Source of the DNA: Methanobacteriota archaeon
GTDB lineage: Archaea; Thermoplasmatota; Thermoplasmata; RBG-16-68-12
Assembly: GCA_005878665.1 (NCBI GenBank)
Contig: VBLR01000173.1
Span: forward strand, 1-6,298
Direction of reading: 5' to 3'
Length of the DNA: 6,298 nt
The notes under the pieces are model-generated. The model ran no database searches. It was not told the DNA's origin and saw nothing but the letters and a program-made list of their open reading frames with translations. Each line of letters starts with the position of its first letter. Positions within the stretch are counted from its first letter, which is position 1. Shown in pieces: positions 5,305-6,298 of the stretch. The translations under genes were made by a program, and so were the position numbers.

Positions 5305-6298
5305 TCATCGCACCCCGATGATCATCTCGGCGAGGATCAGGAGGGCGTCCCGCACGCCCCTGTTCTCCGTGGCGACCGTCGGGATCACGGGCACGTCATC
5401 GGCCAGGTTCATGCGGTGCGCGATTTCCTCCGGAGGGATCGCGCCCGGAAGATCGCTCTTGTTCGCGAGGACGACGTACGGAATCCGCGGTCCGACCAGG
5501 TCCAGCATCTGACGCGCCCGAACGAGCTCGTCCGGATGGCTCGCGTCGACGACGAGGAGGACTCCGCTCACCTCTCGGGCGAAGATCTTGAAGATGAACT
5601 CGAACCGCTCCTGACCGGGGGTGCCGAAGACCTCGGCCTCGATGCCCGTGATGTTGACGTTCCCGTAGTCGAAGGCGACCGTCGTGCCCATCCGGTCGAT
5701 GCTGATCGATTTCTCGGAGACGGCCTTGACGACCGTCGACTTCCCGGCGTTGAACGGGCCCGTGACGAGGATGCGCGGGAAATAGACGGTCAGTCCAACG
5801 AGGTCGCGGAACGTATACGGGATCCAGTTCGTCCGGATGCCGTTCGACTCCATTTGCGAGATGCGCATCGAGTTGCGGATGATTCCGCCGCGGAGGGACG
5901 ACTGAAACTCGATGACGAAGTCGGACATCGCGCGGATCTCGTCGAGTTCGCGCTCCATCAGGGTCCAGTTGATGAACAGGAAGCAGATGACCGTCCGGGC
6001 CGCGCGGGCCGCCTCGATCAGCTCGCGCCAGAGCCTCAGGACGTCCTCCTTGGGGAACCGGTCCACGAGGAACTCCATCGAGTCGACGACGATGCGGCCG
6101 GGCCGCTCCGCCCCCATCGCGGCGAGGATCGCTTCGCGGATCGTCGCGAGGCTGTCGATGTTGTCGATGTGGTACTTCTCACGGCTCGGGAGGAGGAGCT
6201 GGGATGACGTCGCGTCGACGAGCACGAGCTTCGACGGATCGGCCGGTCCGAAACGTTTCAGTTCCCCGCGGGCGAGCTGCGGGGCGCGGAAGAAGTCC
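5305..6298 (-). CDS. KaiC/RecA-like domain fused to Ras/Arf-like small GTPase (5' end outside window)
   Basis: Partial: the frame is open to the window edge, so the start lies beyond 6298. A GTG at 6225 is in frame, but the codons above it read as ordinary protein (FFRAPQLARGELKRFG), so I do not take it as the start. Numbering the 330 visible residues from the edge, residues 1 to about 170 look like the second half of a KaiC/RecA-type ATPase. They hold a Walker B-like strand RIVVDS (Asp 72) and closing strands around MRISQM; any Walker A lies outside. Residues 175-330 are a small GTPase: P-loop GPFNAGKS (180-187), a switch I Thr pair (205-206), GTPGQERF (225-232), NKSD (279-282) and a weak G5 around TENRG (310-314). 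The G3 motif has Gly where the classical DxxG has Asp, as I recall for CvnD-type GTPases. Its stop is one base before the first Roadblock gene, the usual partner of such GTPases. Probably a cytoplasmic GTP switch joined to an ATPase-like module; partner and pathway unknown. Confidence 0.88.
   Translation of the reverse strand, partial: DFFRAPQLARGELKRFGPADPSKLVLVDATSSQLLLPSREKYHIDNIDSLATIREAILAAMGAERPGRIVVDSMEFLVDRFPKEDVLRLWRELIEAARAARTVICFLFINWTLMERELDEIRAMSDFVIEFQSSLRGGIIRNSMRISQMESNGIRTNWIPYTFRDLVGLTVYFPRILVTGPFNAGKSTVVKAVSEKSISIDRMGTTVAFDYGNVNITGIEAEVFGTPGQERFEFIFKIFAREVSGVLLVVDASHPDELVRARQMLDLVGPRIPYVVLANKSDLPGAIPPEEIAHRMNLADDVPVIPTVATENRGVRDALLILAEMIIGVR

Overview
The window is a dense, GC-rich, single-direction gene cluster. 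Every gene I can support lies on the minus strand, so the order of transcription runs from position 6298 down to 1. Spacing between genes ranges from a 4-base overlap to 21 bases, and most starts have a purine-rich Shine-Dalgarno-like sequence, often embedded in the end of the preceding gene. I see no promoter, terminator, RNA gene, mobile element or CRISPR array. The simplest reading is the middle of one long operon whose promoter and first gene start lie beyond 6298 and whose last gene runs off the window at position 1. Several single-domain KaiC/RAD55-type ATPases, stand-alone Roadblock/LC7 proteins and a small Ras/Arf-like GTPase suggest an archaeon. A GC-rich euryarchaeal or Thermoplasmatota-like lineage is my best guess, but that is inference from gene content and not from a marker gene.

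Layout in transcription order: (1) 6298-5305, the C-terminal part of a protein that fuses the end of a KaiC/RecA-like domain to a small GTPase; (2) 5303-4914 and (3) 4917-4537, two similar Roadblock/LC7 proteins, a tandem duplicate; (4) 4515-4051, an unrecognised Cys/His-rich protein with a faint V4R-like pattern; (5) 4047-3322, a single-domain KaiC-like ATPase; (6) 3314-1569, a zinc ribbon, TPR repeats and KaiC-like domain in one chain; (7) 1559-816, a third single-domain KaiC-like ATPase; (8) 810-280, a two-helix membrane protein whose cytoplasmic part looks like an ASCH/PUA-like domain; (9) 346-1, the start of a multi-helix membrane protein.

Working model (inference): GTPase plus Roadblock pairs are a known switch design, seen in MglA/MglB and in the CvnB/CvnD proteins of Streptomyces conservons. 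Here the switch is fused to, and encoded beside, a set of RecA-fold ATPases, with a possible small-molecule or metal sensor and two membrane proteins at the end. The cluster could be a signalling or spatial-organisation module that links nucleotide-driven ATPase assemblies, a GTP switch and the membrane. The parts belong to known families. The combination is what deserves attention, and I cannot tell from sequence alone whether it has been described.
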